Shown: positions 26,726-36,320, counted from the stretch's first letter. The stretch is DNA of 64,000 nucleotides from Xanthocytophaga agilis (GCF_030068605.1 NZ_JASJOU010000001.1:62001-126000), one strand, 5' to 3'. Made by a program: numbers and translations. Notes: a model not told the origin generated them from the sequence alone.

Positions 26726-27967
26726 ATGATCATGCGTATTTTGCATACTGCAGACTGGCATATCGGACATCGTCTTCATGATAATGAACGATATGATGAA
26801 CACCAACTGTTTCTGGATTGGTTGTTAACAGTTATAGAAACTTATGAAATAGATCTTTTGATTGTTGCTGGAGATATTTTTGATAATGGATATCCTTCAC
26901 ATGAATCACAAAGCCAGTATTATCAGTTTTTACGTGGTTTGGCTCAGACTAATTGCCGGAACACAATTATAGTTGGAGGGAATCATGATTATCCTGGAAC
27001 ACTGAATGCACCACGGGATATTCTGGAATTGCTTAATATTAAGGTTATAGGAAAGGCATTTCGGGAACTTAAATACCAGATTATTCCTATCCATGATTCA
27101 CAGAAAAAATTGCAGGCAGTGGTTTGTGCTGTTCCTTATCTACGTGATAAAGATATCCGGCAAGCGATTGTAGGAGAGAGTTATGAGCAGATTGAGGAAC
27201 GAATTAAGGAAGGTATTATTAAACATTATCAGCAGTTAGCAGAAGAAGTGACTCCTTTTCGTTCTACTAATGTTCCAATTATAGCTACAGGACATTTGTT
27301 TGCACTGGGTGGAGAACCTTCGGCTCCCTCTGAAATGAGAGAATGTAGTGAAAAACCCATTCATATTGGTACCCTGGGAAATATTTCGGCTGCTGATTTT
27401 CCGACTGTTTTTGATTATATCGCTTTAGGACATTTACATCGGCCACAACGAGTAAATCAGCAGTATCATATTCGTTATTCCGGTTCTCCGCTTCCATTAA
27501 GTTTTAGTGAGTTTACAGATAAAAAGACAGTTTTGGTGCTGGAATTTACAGACAATAAACTTATGGAGGTTGTTCCTGTAGAAGTTCCACAATGGAGACG
27601 TTTGGTGCGATTTAGAGGTACATTTGAAAAGCTGGAAAAAGATATCAAGGATTTTGATGATTCGGGGCAATTAATGCGTGTCTGGGCAGAAATCAAGGTG
27701 GAGCTGGATTACTATGAACCTAATATTGTACAAAAACTTCAGGACCTTATTAAAGATCGTAACATAGATATACTGAAACATCAGGCTATTTATACCCATA
27801 CACATTTGTCACTGGATGAACAGATTGGTTTGGAAAAGGCTTTGTATGAATTAAGTCCGGAAGAGATCTTTGAGAAAAAATGTGAGAGTGAAAGTCTTGA
27901 TCCTGAAAAATATCCGGAGATGTTACAGGCGTTTCGGGAATTATTGGAAGATGAAGATCATTCCTGA
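26726..27967 (+). CDS. sbcD: exonuclease SbcCD nuclease subunit
   Basis: Mre11-type metallophosphoesterase, 413 residues. All metal-binding motifs are present in order: ADWHIGH, GDIFDNG, GGNHDYP, GHLFALGG and LGHLHRPQ. With SbcC it cleaves DNA hairpins and processes double-strand ends. The second ATG (26732, MRILHTADWH) matches most family starts equally well. sbcC follows 89 nt downstream on the same strand, the usual operon order. Confidence 0.96.
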   Translation: MIMRILHTADWHIGHRLHDNERYDEHQLFLDWLLTVIETYEIDLLIVAGDIFDNGYPSHESQSQYYQFLRGLAQTNCRNTIIVGGNHDYPGTLNAPRDILELLNIKVIGKAFRELKYQIIPIHDSQKKLQAVVCAVPYLRDKDIRQAIVGESYEQIEERIKEGIIKHYQQLAEEVTPFRSTNVPIIATGHLFALGGEPSAPSEMRECSEKPIHIGTLGNISAADFPTVFDYIALGHLHRPQRVNQQYHIRYSGSPLPLSFSEFTDKKTVLVLEFTDNKLMEVVPVEVPQWRRLVRFRGTFEKLEKDIKDFDDSGQLMRVWAEIKVELDYYEPNIVQKLQDLIKDRNIDILKHQAIYTHTHLSLDEQIGLEKALYELSPEEIFEKKCESESLDPEKYPEMLQAFRELLEDEDHS

Positions 27968-28056
27968 GTTGACTTGTGTTTCTGCGATTTATTAAAACTT
28001 ACAGACAACCAGTTTTATTGGTTATCTGAATACCACCTACTGCTTATAATCAACGA

Positions 28057-31000
28057 ATGAAAATTTTAAGTATCCGCCTGAAAAATATTAATTCTCTTAG
28101 AGGCGAGCATTATATTCCATTTCATGAAAGCCCAATTGCCGATTCGGGTCTATTTGCTATTGTTGGGCGAACCGGTGCAGGGAAAACATCTATTCTGGAT
28201 GCTATTACGCTGGCGTTGTATGGTTATGCACCACGATTTGGAATTGATAAAGCAGAGAAGATAATGAGTTATCATACTACGGATTGTTTTGCTGAAGTAG
28301 AATTTGAAACCAAAGAAAAACGATACCGTAGCAAGTGGTCATTATGGCGTAGCCGAAACAAGCTGGATGGAGATCTGCAACCTCCAAAAATGGAATTAAC
28401 TGATCTGGAAACAGATCAGATTATGGAGTCTAAACTGACAGATGTTCGGGAAAGAGTAACTGCTTTGACAGGTTTGGATTACCAGCGTTTTTTGCGGTCT
28501 GTAATGCTTGCTCAAGGTGATTTTGCAGCGTTTCTGAAAGCAAAAGAAAGTGATAAAGGTGAACTTTTAGAAAAGATTACAGGGACAGACTTATATACCA
28601 GACTTTCACAAAAAGCCTATCAGCGAAAGAAATCAGAGGTAGAGAAGTTAAAAGATTGGGAGCGGAAGCTGGATACCACCTCTTTGCTGACCGAGATACA
28701 GCAAGATGAAATTCGTAATAAGCTTGAGATGCTTACCAAGCAAAAGGGAACTTTATCTGAAGAACTTAAACTTTTGGAATCTCAACGACAGTGGCTTGCC
28801 CGTATCCAGGAACTGACCGTTCAGCGTAATCACATACAACAACAGATTTCTACACTGGAGTTAGAGAAAACAAACCTCAAACAGGAGTTTCGTAAACTGG
28901 AACTACACCAAAAGGCTGTATCCTATCGAACTCCTCTTGCTGAAATTCAAGTGCTTCAGTCTACTATCTATAATATAGAGAAAGATATACGTGAGTTGTA
29001 TTCAGTTCTGCCTGTTGAAGAAACAGCTACACTGGAGGCTGAACAGGCTTTGGCAAATATTCGTCAATATATCTCCGAATTAAATGCAGAGCAGGAGGTG
29101 AGTCTGCCTAGATTGGAAAAAGCTATTTTGCTTGAGAAAGATATTGAAAACTTCCAGCTACGATTCAATGAAATTCAACAGGATTTGACTGAACAGAAAA
29201 AAAAGGTTCAGTCAATGAAACCGGTGCAAGACTTTATTGCTATTTCGAATGACAGGAAAGAAATTGAATCGCAAAGCAAAAAAATTGCAGCAGCTATACA
29301 GGAAAGAATCCAGACATTACGGGAGTTACTAAAACAGCAGGATAAAGAATCGATCACAAATACTGAGATACAATTGGGCGAAACACTGGAGGTCTGGAAT
29401 GAGCAGCTGAATCGATCAAAGTACTATCTGGAAGAGTTTCAACTGCTGGAGCAACTGCGACACCAATTCAGGCAAGTAAAAGAAGCCTCAGAACAGAGTG
29501 AGAAAGAGATAGAAACTCTACAAATACAGGAAAGTGCTGCCAAAGAGAAAGTAGCCGATTTGAGAAAAATTTATGAGTTGGAACTGAAAATCCAAAACTA
29601 TGAGAAAGCACGTATATTATTGAAACCTGGCGAAGCATGTCCATTATGTGGCTCCGTACATCATCCCTTTGTAGAGAATGGATATACTCAACAGGTGAAT
29701 AAGGCTCAGCAGGATATGGAATTCCAGCAGACGATACATGATGAGATGGTAAGGAAAATTCAGTCAATGAAAGAATTACTAAGCCAGAATAAGGGAAATA
29801 TGTTACTACTGGCCGAACAAGGGAAGAAGGATAAAGAAAAACTAGATAGAATTCGTTTGGAGTATCAGAAAGCTGCAGATTTGCTGGAGAACAAAATAGA
29901 GATACAGGATCTGGATTCTATTCAGAGAATGATAAAAAATGTTACAGATGCAAGAATAAGCCTTCGTAGTCAATTACAGATATATGATCAGTTGCAAAGT
30001 GAGGTTACTTATCTGGAAGAGAAATATAAGCTCAATCAGCTTTGGTTGCGATTGATAGATGATACAGAACAGCTTGAACGTCTCAAGACAGAACGAAGAC
30101 GTTTGATAGGAGATAAAGATCCTCAACAAGAAAAGAAACAGCTTGTTCAAAAAATGAAAGTTGCAGAAGATAAGAGGCAAACTGTTGAATATCAGTATAA
30201 TGAAAAGGTTAATTCTTATAAGGTAAAGACCAGGCAACTAGAAGATAGGGAAAAAATGCTTGAGCATGAAGTGAAGCTTGTTTCACAAAAAGAAGAAAGG
30301 TTATTAAAGAATCTGGTGAAAGAGTCTTTTGATAGTATTGAAGCTTTGAGGGAAGTACTACTGGATGAAGAGACTGAAGCTATTCTTCTTAAAAAGAAAG
30401 ATCAGATAGATACACTGTTGAATCAATTGCATGGGGCTTGGAAGCAAACAGAGAAAACATTAGAAGGTTTAACTAGTGAAGTGCTTACTGAGCAGGACTA
30501 TACGCAAATACAAACACAGATAACTGCCTCTCAAATTGCCCTTGAACAAGTAATTACTGAACATACATTGCTTTTACAGGCACTTGACAATCACACTAAG
30601 ACTGCACTGAGAAACAAAGATGTCGAAACTGCTATTCTTAATCAGAAAAAAGAACTGGAAAGATGGTCTGCACTAGACAGTTTGATTGGTTCTGCTGGAG
30701 GAGCAGAGTTTAATACCTTCGCACAAGGACTTACACTGGCTCAGTTAGTACATTTGGCTAACCGGTATCTGGATCAGTTAAATCCGCGTTACCAGATTCG
30801 CCGTATTCCAAAAACAGATCTGGAATTGGAGATAATAGATCGGGATCAGGCAGATAATATTCGTCCTGTCAAGACGCTTTCCGGGGGAGAAACTTTTCTG
30901 GTAAGTCTTGCATTAGCATTAGGGCTATCAGACATAGCAGGACGAAAAACACGTATTGAATCCTTGTTTATTGATGAAGGGTTTGGAACATTAGACCCTC

Positions 31001-31161
31001 AAGCATTAGATGTTGCTATTACAACCCTAGAAAATCTGCAGGCTACTGGTAAGATGATTGGAATCATCTCACATGTGGAAGCACTAAAAGAAAGAATCAC
31101 TACACAGGTGCAGGTAGTACGTCAGCCGGGAGGAAATAGCCTTATACGAATTGTAGGATAA
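28057..31161 (+). CDS. sbcC: exonuclease SbcCD ATPase subunit
   Basis: Rad50-type SMC-like ATPase, 1034 residues. Walker A GRTGAGKT lies near residue 36. Two long coiled-coil arms flank the zinc hook CPLCGSVHHPF near 530, and the C-terminal lobe has the signature LSGGETFLVSLALALG near 950 and Walker B FIDEGFGTLD near 975. It dimerises through the hook and drives SbcD on hairpin or blocked DNA ends. Given the many long palindromes in this window, such an activity bears on their stability. Confidence 0.96.
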   Translation: MKILSIRLKNINSLRGEHYIPFHESPIADSGLFAIVGRTGAGKTSILDAITLALYGYAPRFGIDKAEKIMSYHTTDCFAEVEFETKEKRYRSKWSLWRSRNKLDGDLQPPKMELTDLETDQIMESKLTDVRERVTALTGLDYQRFLRSVMLAQGDFAAFLKAKESDKGELLEKITGTDLYTRLSQKAYQRKKSEVEKLKDWERKLDTTSLLTEIQQDEIRNKLEMLTKQKGTLSEELKLLESQRQWLARIQELTVQRNHIQQQISTLELEKTNLKQEFRKLELHQKAVSYRTPLAEIQVLQSTIYNIEKDIRELYSVLPVEETATLEAEQALANIRQYISELNAEQEVSLPRLEKAILLEKDIENFQLRFNEIQQDLTEQKKKVQSMKPVQDFIAISNDRKEIESQSKKIAAAIQERIQTLRELLKQQDKESITNTEIQLGETLEVWNEQLNRSKYYLEEFQLLEQLRHQFRQVKEASEQSEKEIETLQIQESAAKEKVADLRKIYELELKIQNYEKARILLKPGEACPLCGSVHHPFVENGYTQQVNKAQQDMEFQQTIHDEMVRKIQSMKELLSQNKGNMLLLAEQGKKDKEKLDRIRLEYQKAADLLENKIEIQDLDSIQRMIKNVTDARISLRSQLQIYDQLQSEVTYLEEKYKLNQLWLRLIDDTEQLERLKTERRRLIGDKDPQQEKKQLVQKMKVAEDKRQTVEYQYNEKVNSYKVKTRQLEDREKMLEHEVKLVSQKEERLLKNLVKESFDSIEALREVLLDEETEAILLKKKDQIDTLLNQLHGAWKQTEKTLEGLTSEVLTEQDYTQIQTQITASQIALEQVITEHTLLLQALDNHTKTALRNKDVETAILNQKKELERWSALDSLIGSAGGAEFNTFAQGLTLAQLVHLANRYLDQLNPRYQIRRIPKTDLELEIIDRDQADNIRPVKTLSGGETFLVSLALALGLSDIAGRKTRIESLFIDEGFGTLDPQALDVAITTLENLQATGKMIGIISHVEALKERITTQVQVVRQPGGNSLIRIVG

Positions 31162-31661
31162 AATGTTTACTTTTTACTTAAAAAATCATCAATATATAAG
31201 TGATGGATTTGAAGTGACTTTTTGTCTTACTTTTTATCGAAATTATTGCCTGGATGTATAACTTTTTGCACTGAGATATCGTTAAGGTTAATAAATCAGC
31301 AGATGTAACTTTTTCTGCTTTTGAAAAGTGAAATGAGAAATATATGGCACGTGTTTTGCCCCAAAAAAGCAAAGAGAGAGAGAATTTGCGAATAGTTTGA
31401 AAAAAAAATCTTTTTTGGTTGATGTAAGGAAAGTTAGTGAAAAAGATATATCTTTACTAAACTCCTAACTCTTGCAGGAATACTGAACCGAATTGTACCA
31501 GAATTCTATAGTTTGATTCAGCCGGAATGCTGATTAAATGTCAAGTAAGAAAATTACCTAATATAGAGAAGTAAATAGTATATCTATAATTATTATACAA
31601 AAGGTTAGTATTACGACTGGTGAGGTGAATCTATAGATATTAAAATGTGGTAATTTCCTCC
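31162..31661. other. intergenic region after sbcC
   Basis: About 500 bp, AT-rich, no credible ORF, no clear terminator for sbcC, and no repeat found. Confidence 0.4.
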
Positions 31662-31669
31662 TACCTTTG
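31662..31669 (+). promoter_or_regulatory. candidate -7 box
   Basis: TACCTTTG matches TAnnTTTG, 40 nt upstream of the small ORF at 31709. No good -33 partner. Confidence 0.35.
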
Positions 31670-31708
31670 GTATAAAGATTGTAAATATATTACTAACCGG
31701 CTGATCAG

Positions 31709-32008
31709 ATGCATAACACTTATTTAGAAACCGGCAACACAATCACAAAATCGACCATGGAAACAATTGCAGAGCAATCTATTCTGTTTTTCAATGGATT
31801 AACAGAAAATGCAGTCGCTGAAAATGAAAAACAGTTAATGATTCTAAAAGAAATACAACTTTTAGAACAAAAAATTGAAGAAGTAACTAATATACTTTGT
31901 AAGGCAACTTTATCTTATATGGTTCGCTTCCAGCTAAAAGATGACTTGGAGTACTATAATGAAATGATTGAGAGAAAGCGACAGCAACTTCAATCCCAGT
32001 CAGTCTAA
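31709..32008 (+). CDS. small coiled-coil hypothetical protein
   Basis: 99 residues, or 83 from the inner ATG at 31757 (METIAEQS). The C-terminal two thirds are a helical, heptad-like stretch (LMILKEIQLLEQKIEEVTNIL, then LKDDLEYYNEMIERKRQQL). No signal peptide. A promoter-like box precedes it and a clean terminator follows it, so it is a self-contained transcription unit. Function unknown; a small regulator or structural coiled-coil protein is conceivable. Confidence 0.6.
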   Translation: MHNTYLETGNTITKSTMETIAEQSILFFNGLTENAVAENEKQLMILKEIQLLEQKIEEVTNILCKATLSYMVRFQLKDDLEYYNEMIERKRQQLQSQSV

Positions 32009-32041
32009 TAATCGTATTGGATGTATATATTTACCGAATGT

Positions 32042-32070
32042 AAAAAGCCCTTTTAAGGGCTTTTTTTTTG
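32042..32070 (+). terminator. terminator of the small coiled-coil gene
   Basis: AAAAAGCCCTT/AAGGGCTTTTT hairpin followed by nine Ts, 33 nt after the stop. Confidence 0.9.
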
Positions 32071-32196
32071 AGTATATATTTCCCCAGTCGGGTATTTTAT
32101 TCGGCAGTGCTAAATGTAGTATGAATAATCAATTAGTTCAGTTTAAATTTTTTTTAAATTATAAAATTTTATATGCATTTTATGTTTAATTTATTC

Positions 32197-32224
32197 TTGG
32201 AAAAATAAAATTTTTCTATATTTG
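32197..32224 (+). promoter_or_regulatory. Bacteroidota-type promoter
   Basis: TTG (32197-32199), 17 bp, then TATATTTG (32217-32224), an exact TAnnTTTG. This would give a leader of about 20 nt before the TTG start at 32250. Confidence 0.6.
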
Positions 32225-32249
32225 ATGGAAAGTATAACCACACCTATAG

Positions 32250-32804
32250 TTGAAAAAAATAGTATCAATATTTCTACTATATTTACTTCTGTATCATACA
32301 GTAGGGTATCATTTATTTTTACACTTTCGTCAGCAAAAAATACGTTCAGAGTTAAGAACTATTCTTCTTACCAATCATCAACCTGAAAAAGATTGGTTTA
32401 TAGTTTCTGTTCCTATTACCGTATATCATCAAATAGATCGTGACTTTGAACATACGGAAGGTGAATTTGTATACAGAGGAAAAGTCTATGAAAAGGCATT
32501 GCAGCGTATCAAAAATGATACATTGTTTCTGTATTGTGTGAATAATAAACAACAGGAACAGGTCAAAAAAGAGCTGTCTGATTATTTGATGAAATATGTG
32601 ATTGATTCAAAACAGGAGACAAAAAAGCATGCTCATGAGTTAAATAAAGTGTATGAGAAAAGTTATTACCTGTTATCTGAGATAACTTCTTTTAAACATC
32701 TGTCTGTAATGCAGATGTTAGATTTTTCGTCCTTCATTAATTTATTTGTTTCCTCTGTAGAAGTCAAAATACCAACACCCCCACCTCGTTATCACTCTAT
32801 TTGA
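32250..32804 (+). CDS. membrane-anchored hypothetical protein
   Basis: A 184-residue protein starting at TTG. One N-terminal hydrophobic segment (IVSIFLLYLLLYHTVGYHLF) is followed by an extracytoplasmic domain with strands and a long helix (KQETKKHAHELNKVYEKSYYL). It ends in a proline-rich tail. The same kind of short protein often sits just before outer-membrane transporters in Cytophagales. Here it precedes such a gene by 170 nt, suggesting linked expression. No catalytic motif; function unknown. Confidence 0.6.
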   Translation: MKKIVSIFLLYLLLYHTVGYHLFLHFRQQKIRSELRTILLTNHQPEKDWFIVSVPITVYHQIDRDFEHTEGEFVYRGKVYEKALQRIKNDTLFLYCVNNKQQEQVKKELSDYLMKYVIDSKQETKKHAHELNKVYEKSYYLLSEITSFKHLSVMQMLDFSSFINLFVSSVEVKIPTPPPRYHSI

Positions 32805-32974
32805 TTTAGGGCAATCTCTTATTGTTTCTCAATTCTTTTGGAGCCTTCTATTACATAGAAAAGGTAAAGGAGTGTCATTCCTTGCCTAATAAAACACTGA
32901 TACTCTATGTAAAATCAGTGGAGGATTCCTATATACTTACAAATTTTTCAATTACATCTTACCACTTCATATTT

Positions 32975-34099
32975 ATGAACCGTATTCTACTCACTATTAG
33001 TGTAACATATATATTTTTTATACTAACTAATCTGAATGTTTTTGGACAAGGATGTGTAGCTGTCAGACACATGAGTTGTTCTGCACCAGCCATGTCATCT
33101 TCTGATTTATTTAAGCAAAATCAATATAGTAAGTGGCAGGTTTCTGTGGGATACAGATATTTGCATTCGTTCAGACATTTCAAAGGAACTGAGGAACAAA
33201 AAGAGCGTATTGCTAATGGTACTGAGGTAATAAATGATTCCCATTCTTTTGATATCGGTTTGAATTACCAGTTTACAAATCGGTTATCTTTTGCCGTAAA
33301 TCTCCCTGTAATTATAAACGATAGATCTTCCTTGTATGAGCATTATGGCAATAGTGTAACAGATAATCCCTCACAATCCAGGTTTCATACCAAATCAAAT
33401 GGGATTGGAGATATGAGGTTATCCGTAAATTACTGGGTATTAAATCCTGATAAACACACAAAGAATAATATCTTATTTGGTGTTGGATTAAAACTGCCTA
33501 CAGGTAATTCAAATGTTAAAGGAGATTTTCATAAGCTAACAAAAGCAGGCCAGGATAGTATCGTAAATCGAGCTGTAGACCAGTCTATTCAGTTGGGAGA
33601 TGGTGGAGTAGCATTAAATCTTGAAGTGCAAGGTTACTCGCAATTAGCTTCAAAAACTACACTTTACTATAATGGTTTTTATATGTTCAATTTCCGCGAA
33701 ACAAATAAAACTCTGAATCGTGGAACTCTCACAGGAGTAGATCCTATTATTGCTTATCACTCAGTGGCAGATCAGTATGCTGCACGAATGGGAATTAATC
33801 AAGCTTTTTCTTTCCTGGAAGGATTTTCAGTAATGCTAGGTGGTAGAGTAGAAGGTGTACCTGCTCATGATGTCATTGGTGGGAGTAAGGGGTTCCGTCG
33901 GCCCGGATATATTGTTTCAGGAGAGCCTGGGATAGCCTATATGAACAGTAAATATTCACTAACATGTACTGTTCCTGTAGCTCTGGCCCGTAATAGAATT
34001 AAGAGCTATTACGATTTACAAGATCCTACCGGAAAACGGCATGGTGATGCTGCTTTTGCAGATTATTTCATTTCTGTGAATGTAACAAGACGTTTCTAA
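32975..34099 (+). CDS. outer-membrane beta-barrel protein (putative transporter)
   Basis: 374 residues with a signal peptide (residues 1-25, ending NVFGQ) and a mature start GCVAVRHMSCSAPAM that is notably rich in Cys, Met and His. The rest alternates strands with aromatic girdles (WQVSVGYRYLHSFRHFKGTEEQ, LSFAVNLPVI, IGDMRLSVNYWVL) and ends in F, as in outer-membrane barrels of the MetA/transporter superfamily. I start at MNRILLTIS; the longer reading from 32822 (TTG) adds 51 residues without signal character. The Cys/Met start hints at metal binding, which is inference. Confidence 0.72.
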   Translation: MNRILLTISVTYIFFILTNLNVFGQGCVAVRHMSCSAPAMSSSDLFKQNQYSKWQVSVGYRYLHSFRHFKGTEEQKERIANGTEVINDSHSFDIGLNYQFTNRLSFAVNLPVIINDRSSLYEHYGNSVTDNPSQSRFHTKSNGIGDMRLSVNYWVLNPDKHTKNNILFGVGLKLPTGNSNVKGDFHKLTKAGQDSIVNRAVDQSIQLGDGGVALNLEVQGYSQLASKTTLYYNGFYMFNFRETNKTLNRGTLTGVDPIIAYHSVADQYAARMGINQAFSFLEGFSVMLGGRVEGVPAHDVIGGSKGFRRPGYIVSGEPGIAYMNSKYSLTCTVPVALARNRIKSYYDLQDPTGKRHGDAAFADYFISVNVTRRF

Positions 34100-34120
34100 A
34101 TCAGAGACGTTAGATGTAAG

Positions 34121-34170
34121 ATCAGGAATCATCTTCCAATATATGGATAATGATTCCTGATTTCTTTTAT
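34121..34170 (+). terminator. terminator of outer-membrane protein gene
   Basis: ATCAGGAATCAT (34121-34132) pairs perfectly with ATGATTCCTGAT (34150-34161), then TTCTTTTA. Confidence 0.75.
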
Positions 34171-34175
34171 ACTGT

Positions 34176-34209
34176 ATGTTGCAACATTAATTGTATATAC
34201 ATATATTTG
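34176..34209 (+). promoter_or_regulatory. marR-type gene promoter with overlapping palindromic operator
   Basis: TTG (34179-34181), 20 bp, TATATTTG (34202-34209) forms a Bacteroidota-type promoter 21 nt ahead of the regulator gene. A perfect 12-bp palindrome, ATGTTGCAACAT (34176-34187), overlaps its -33 element, where a repressor would block polymerase. This suggests autoregulation by the encoded MarR protein. Confidence 0.5.
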
Positions 34210-34230
34210 TGTGAGAAAATCTAATAATTT

Positions 34231-34680
34231 ATGGAATTGGAGAAAGAAATTCAACAACCTCGTTTTCAAAATCAATTTCAGAAACTCATACTAAATATAG
34301 TATTCACTGCAAATTGGTTGGATTTGAAGCAAATACAGCTTCTGAAACCATATGATGTATCCCCTCAGCAATATAACATTCTACGAATTTTGAGAGGACA
34401 ACATCCAAAGGCTGCTACAGTATCATTGCTAACAGAACGCATGTTGGATAAGAGTTCCAATGCTTCCCGTTTGGTTGAAAAGCTAAGAGTAAAAAAATTT
34501 CTGGAACGGGAAGAGTGTCCGGAAGATCGGCGTGCTGTCAATGTTAAAATTACAGATAAGGGACTGGAGTTGTTGAAAAAGCTGGATCCCCTTATTGGCG
34601 AAGTAGAAAAATCAATGCATATGATCACAGAAGATGAAGCAAAAGCCTTTAATGATTTTCTGGATCAGTTGAGGGACTAA
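34231..34680 (+). CDS. MarR-family transcriptional regulator
   Basis: A 149-residue winged-helix dimeric regulator. The dimerisation helices flank a DNA-binding domain with VSPQQYNILRILRG, the recognition helix SNASRLVEKLRVKKFLERE and the wing CPEDRRAVNVKITDKG, the classic MarR D-R-R block. There is no clear redox Cys at the OhrR position. The likely operator is the palindrome in its own promoter. The next gene is a nuclease 135 nt away with no sign of joint control. Confidence 0.92.
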   Translation: MELEKEIQQPRFQNQFQKLILNIVFTANWLDLKQIQLLKPYDVSPQQYNILRILRGQHPKAATVSLLTERMLDKSSNASRLVEKLRVKKFLEREECPEDRRAVNVKITDKGLELLKKLDPLIGEVEKSMHMITEDEAKAFNDFLDQLRD

Positions 34681-34814
34681 CTATTGGTTGACATAGGCAG
34701 GTAATTCGGCTAAGATTTTAAGTATACAGTTCAGGATGTATGAAATCAAAACAGACAGTTCTGGTTTTAATGGTTGTATTATTTATTTTGCGGCCTGAAC
34801 TGTAGTTTTGATAT

Positions 34815-35759
34815 ATGGCAAAATCAAATACCTCCAATGCATTGTTTTGGGCTATCATTCTGGTAGGCATTTTTGTGTTAATTGGTAATTGGAAAGACTT
34901 TTTCGGAAAGGGGACTTTCGGAGGTGTTTCTTTCCCTAAGGAAGAGAAGAAATCTACTTCAAAGAGAAGCTCTAAAGATAAGGATACGCCATCTGAAGAG
35001 GAAGAAGATGAAGCTAACAATGAGGTTGCTGAGCCAGCAGCCGGAACTGACTTTGAGAAACGTGCTGATTTTGTGTACCCTACAGGGCAAAAGGTAGAGG
35101 TTATAAAGCATTCTGCCTATGCATTAGGATACTCAGAAAAGTATGAACAACCTGCATGGGTTTCCTATCGCCTTACAAGTAGTATGGTAACGGGCAATAA
35201 CAAGCGGGAAGATAATTTCAGACCTGATCCGGATGTTTCTACTGGGTCAGCTGTTCCTGAGGATTATCGTGGGTCTGGATATGATAGAGGGCACTTAGCC
35301 CCTGTGGCTGATTTCCGTGCTTCGGCAAAATGGATGGATGAGACATTTTTTATGAGTAATATGAGCCCTCAGTTGCATGAGTTCAATGCAGGTATATGGG
35401 AGAAGCTTGAATCAAAAGCAAGAGGATGGGCCAGACATAATAAAGTTATTTATATTACTTCTGGCCCTATTTTGAAAAGTGGATTGCCTACAATCGGGCG
35501 TTATAATAAAGTGGCCATACCTGAGTATTACTACAAGGTAATATATGACATTCGTGAACCAGAGGTCAAAGCCATCGGTTTCATGTTTCGGAATGAAGGG
35601 ACTAAAAAACCTCTTCAGAGTTTTGCTATGTCTGTGGATGAGGTAGAACGCCGAACAGGTCTTGACTTCTTTCCTCAATTACCTGATGAATTAGAAAAAA
35701 AGCTGGAAGGTTCATTTAATGCAAGCCAATGGTTTGATAAATCTAAAAAGGACAGATAA
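34815..35759 (+). CDS. membrane-anchored DNA/RNA non-specific endonuclease
   Basis: A 314-residue NUC1-family nuclease. One membrane span at residues 10-28 (LFWAIILVGIFVLIGNW) is followed by a charged linker (K/R then E/D rich, 45-75) and a beta-beta-alpha-metal nuclease domain with catalytic YDRGHLAPVADF (His near 159) and the Mg-ligand Asn in SNMSPQLHEFNAGIWEKLE. It cuts DNA and RNA without sequence preference. The uncleaved anchor suggests it faces the periplasm, for nutrient scavenging or degrading incoming DNA. No immunity gene is visible. Confidence 0.92.
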   Translation: MAKSNTSNALFWAIILVGIFVLIGNWKDFFGKGTFGGVSFPKEEKKSTSKRSSKDKDTPSEEEEDEANNEVAEPAAGTDFEKRADFVYPTGQKVEVIKHSAYALGYSEKYEQPAWVSYRLTSSMVTGNNKREDNFRPDPDVSTGSAVPEDYRGSGYDRGHLAPVADFRASAKWMDETFFMSNMSPQLHEFNAGIWEKLESKARGWARHNKVIYITSGPILKSGLPTIGRYNKVAIPEYYYKVIYDIREPEVKAIGFMFRNEGTKKPLQSFAMSVDEVERRTGLDFFPQLPDELEKKLEGSFNASQWFDKSKKDR

Positions 35760-35792
35760 AGTCTGACCAGACTTTATCTGTCCTTTTTAGAT
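35741..35792. terminator. bidirectional terminator overlapping gene ends
   Basis: A perfect 24-bp stem (35741-35764 / 35769-35792) with a 4-nt loop. It contains the nuclease stop codon and abuts the stop of the DUF2911 gene, serving both. Confidence 0.85.
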
Positions 35793-36320
35793 TTATTGAG
35801 GCTTAATCGGTACTACTATATCTGTCCGATCCCAGATAAGATGTATGTCTGCTCCAGTTGATTGTGAGTTAATCGTGATGGTGAAATTTTCTGTAGTGCT
35901 AGGCAGTGTAGCTGTAGGTACAGATACACGTAAGACGTCTTGTTTCTCATCATAATTGGTTCCCCACTGGCCTGTTTCCTTGTTAAAGATAATAGTCCAT
36001 TGATTTGGATCAGGAATTGTCCACAAGGTGTAGGTACCCGATGCAAGTGGTTTTCCTGCCACAACAACATCTGGCTCAAATGTTATGGTTGTCGCTTCAT
36101 TTGCGCCTGTTCTCCATACCTTCCCATAAGGAACCAGTCCTCCAAAAATCTCTCTTCCTTTCTTTTGTGGTTGGGAGTAGCTTACCTTAATTTCCAGATC
36201 ATCTGTTTTAAAGGTTGTTGTGGTTTGTGGACTATGTGACTTAGTCCAGGTTTTAAATCCCCAGAAAGCAACTCCCAGTACTAGTATGATAATCCCAAGT
36301 AGTATAAAAAGTTTCTTCAT
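35793..36320 (-). CDS. DUF2911 domain protein
   Basis: 175 residues, with an N-terminal hydrophobic anchor (LFILLGIIILVLGVAFWGF) and then the DUF2911 domain (IKVSYSQPQKKGREIFGG, PYGKVWRTGANEATTI, SGTYTLWTIPDPNQWTII). The family is frequent in Bacteroidota and has no assigned activity; it is a small beta-sandwich. It is probably a periplasmic lipid- or membrane-anchored protein. Transcribed toward the nuclease gene, sharing its terminator. Confidence 0.88.
   Translation of the reverse strand: MKKLFILLGIIILVLGVAFWGFKTWTKSHSPQTTTTFKTDDLEIKVSYSQPQKKGREIFGGLVPYGKVWRTGANEATTITFEPDVVVAGKPLASGTYTLWTIPDPNQWTIIFNKETGQWGTNYDEKQDVLRVSVPTATLPSTTENFTITINSQSTGADIHLIWDRTDIVVPIKPQ

Noticed and set aside
32822-32974. 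51-residue N-terminal extension of the outer-membrane protein
   Set aside because: It begins at TTG, has no signal character, and the inner ATG at 32975 gives a normal signal peptide.
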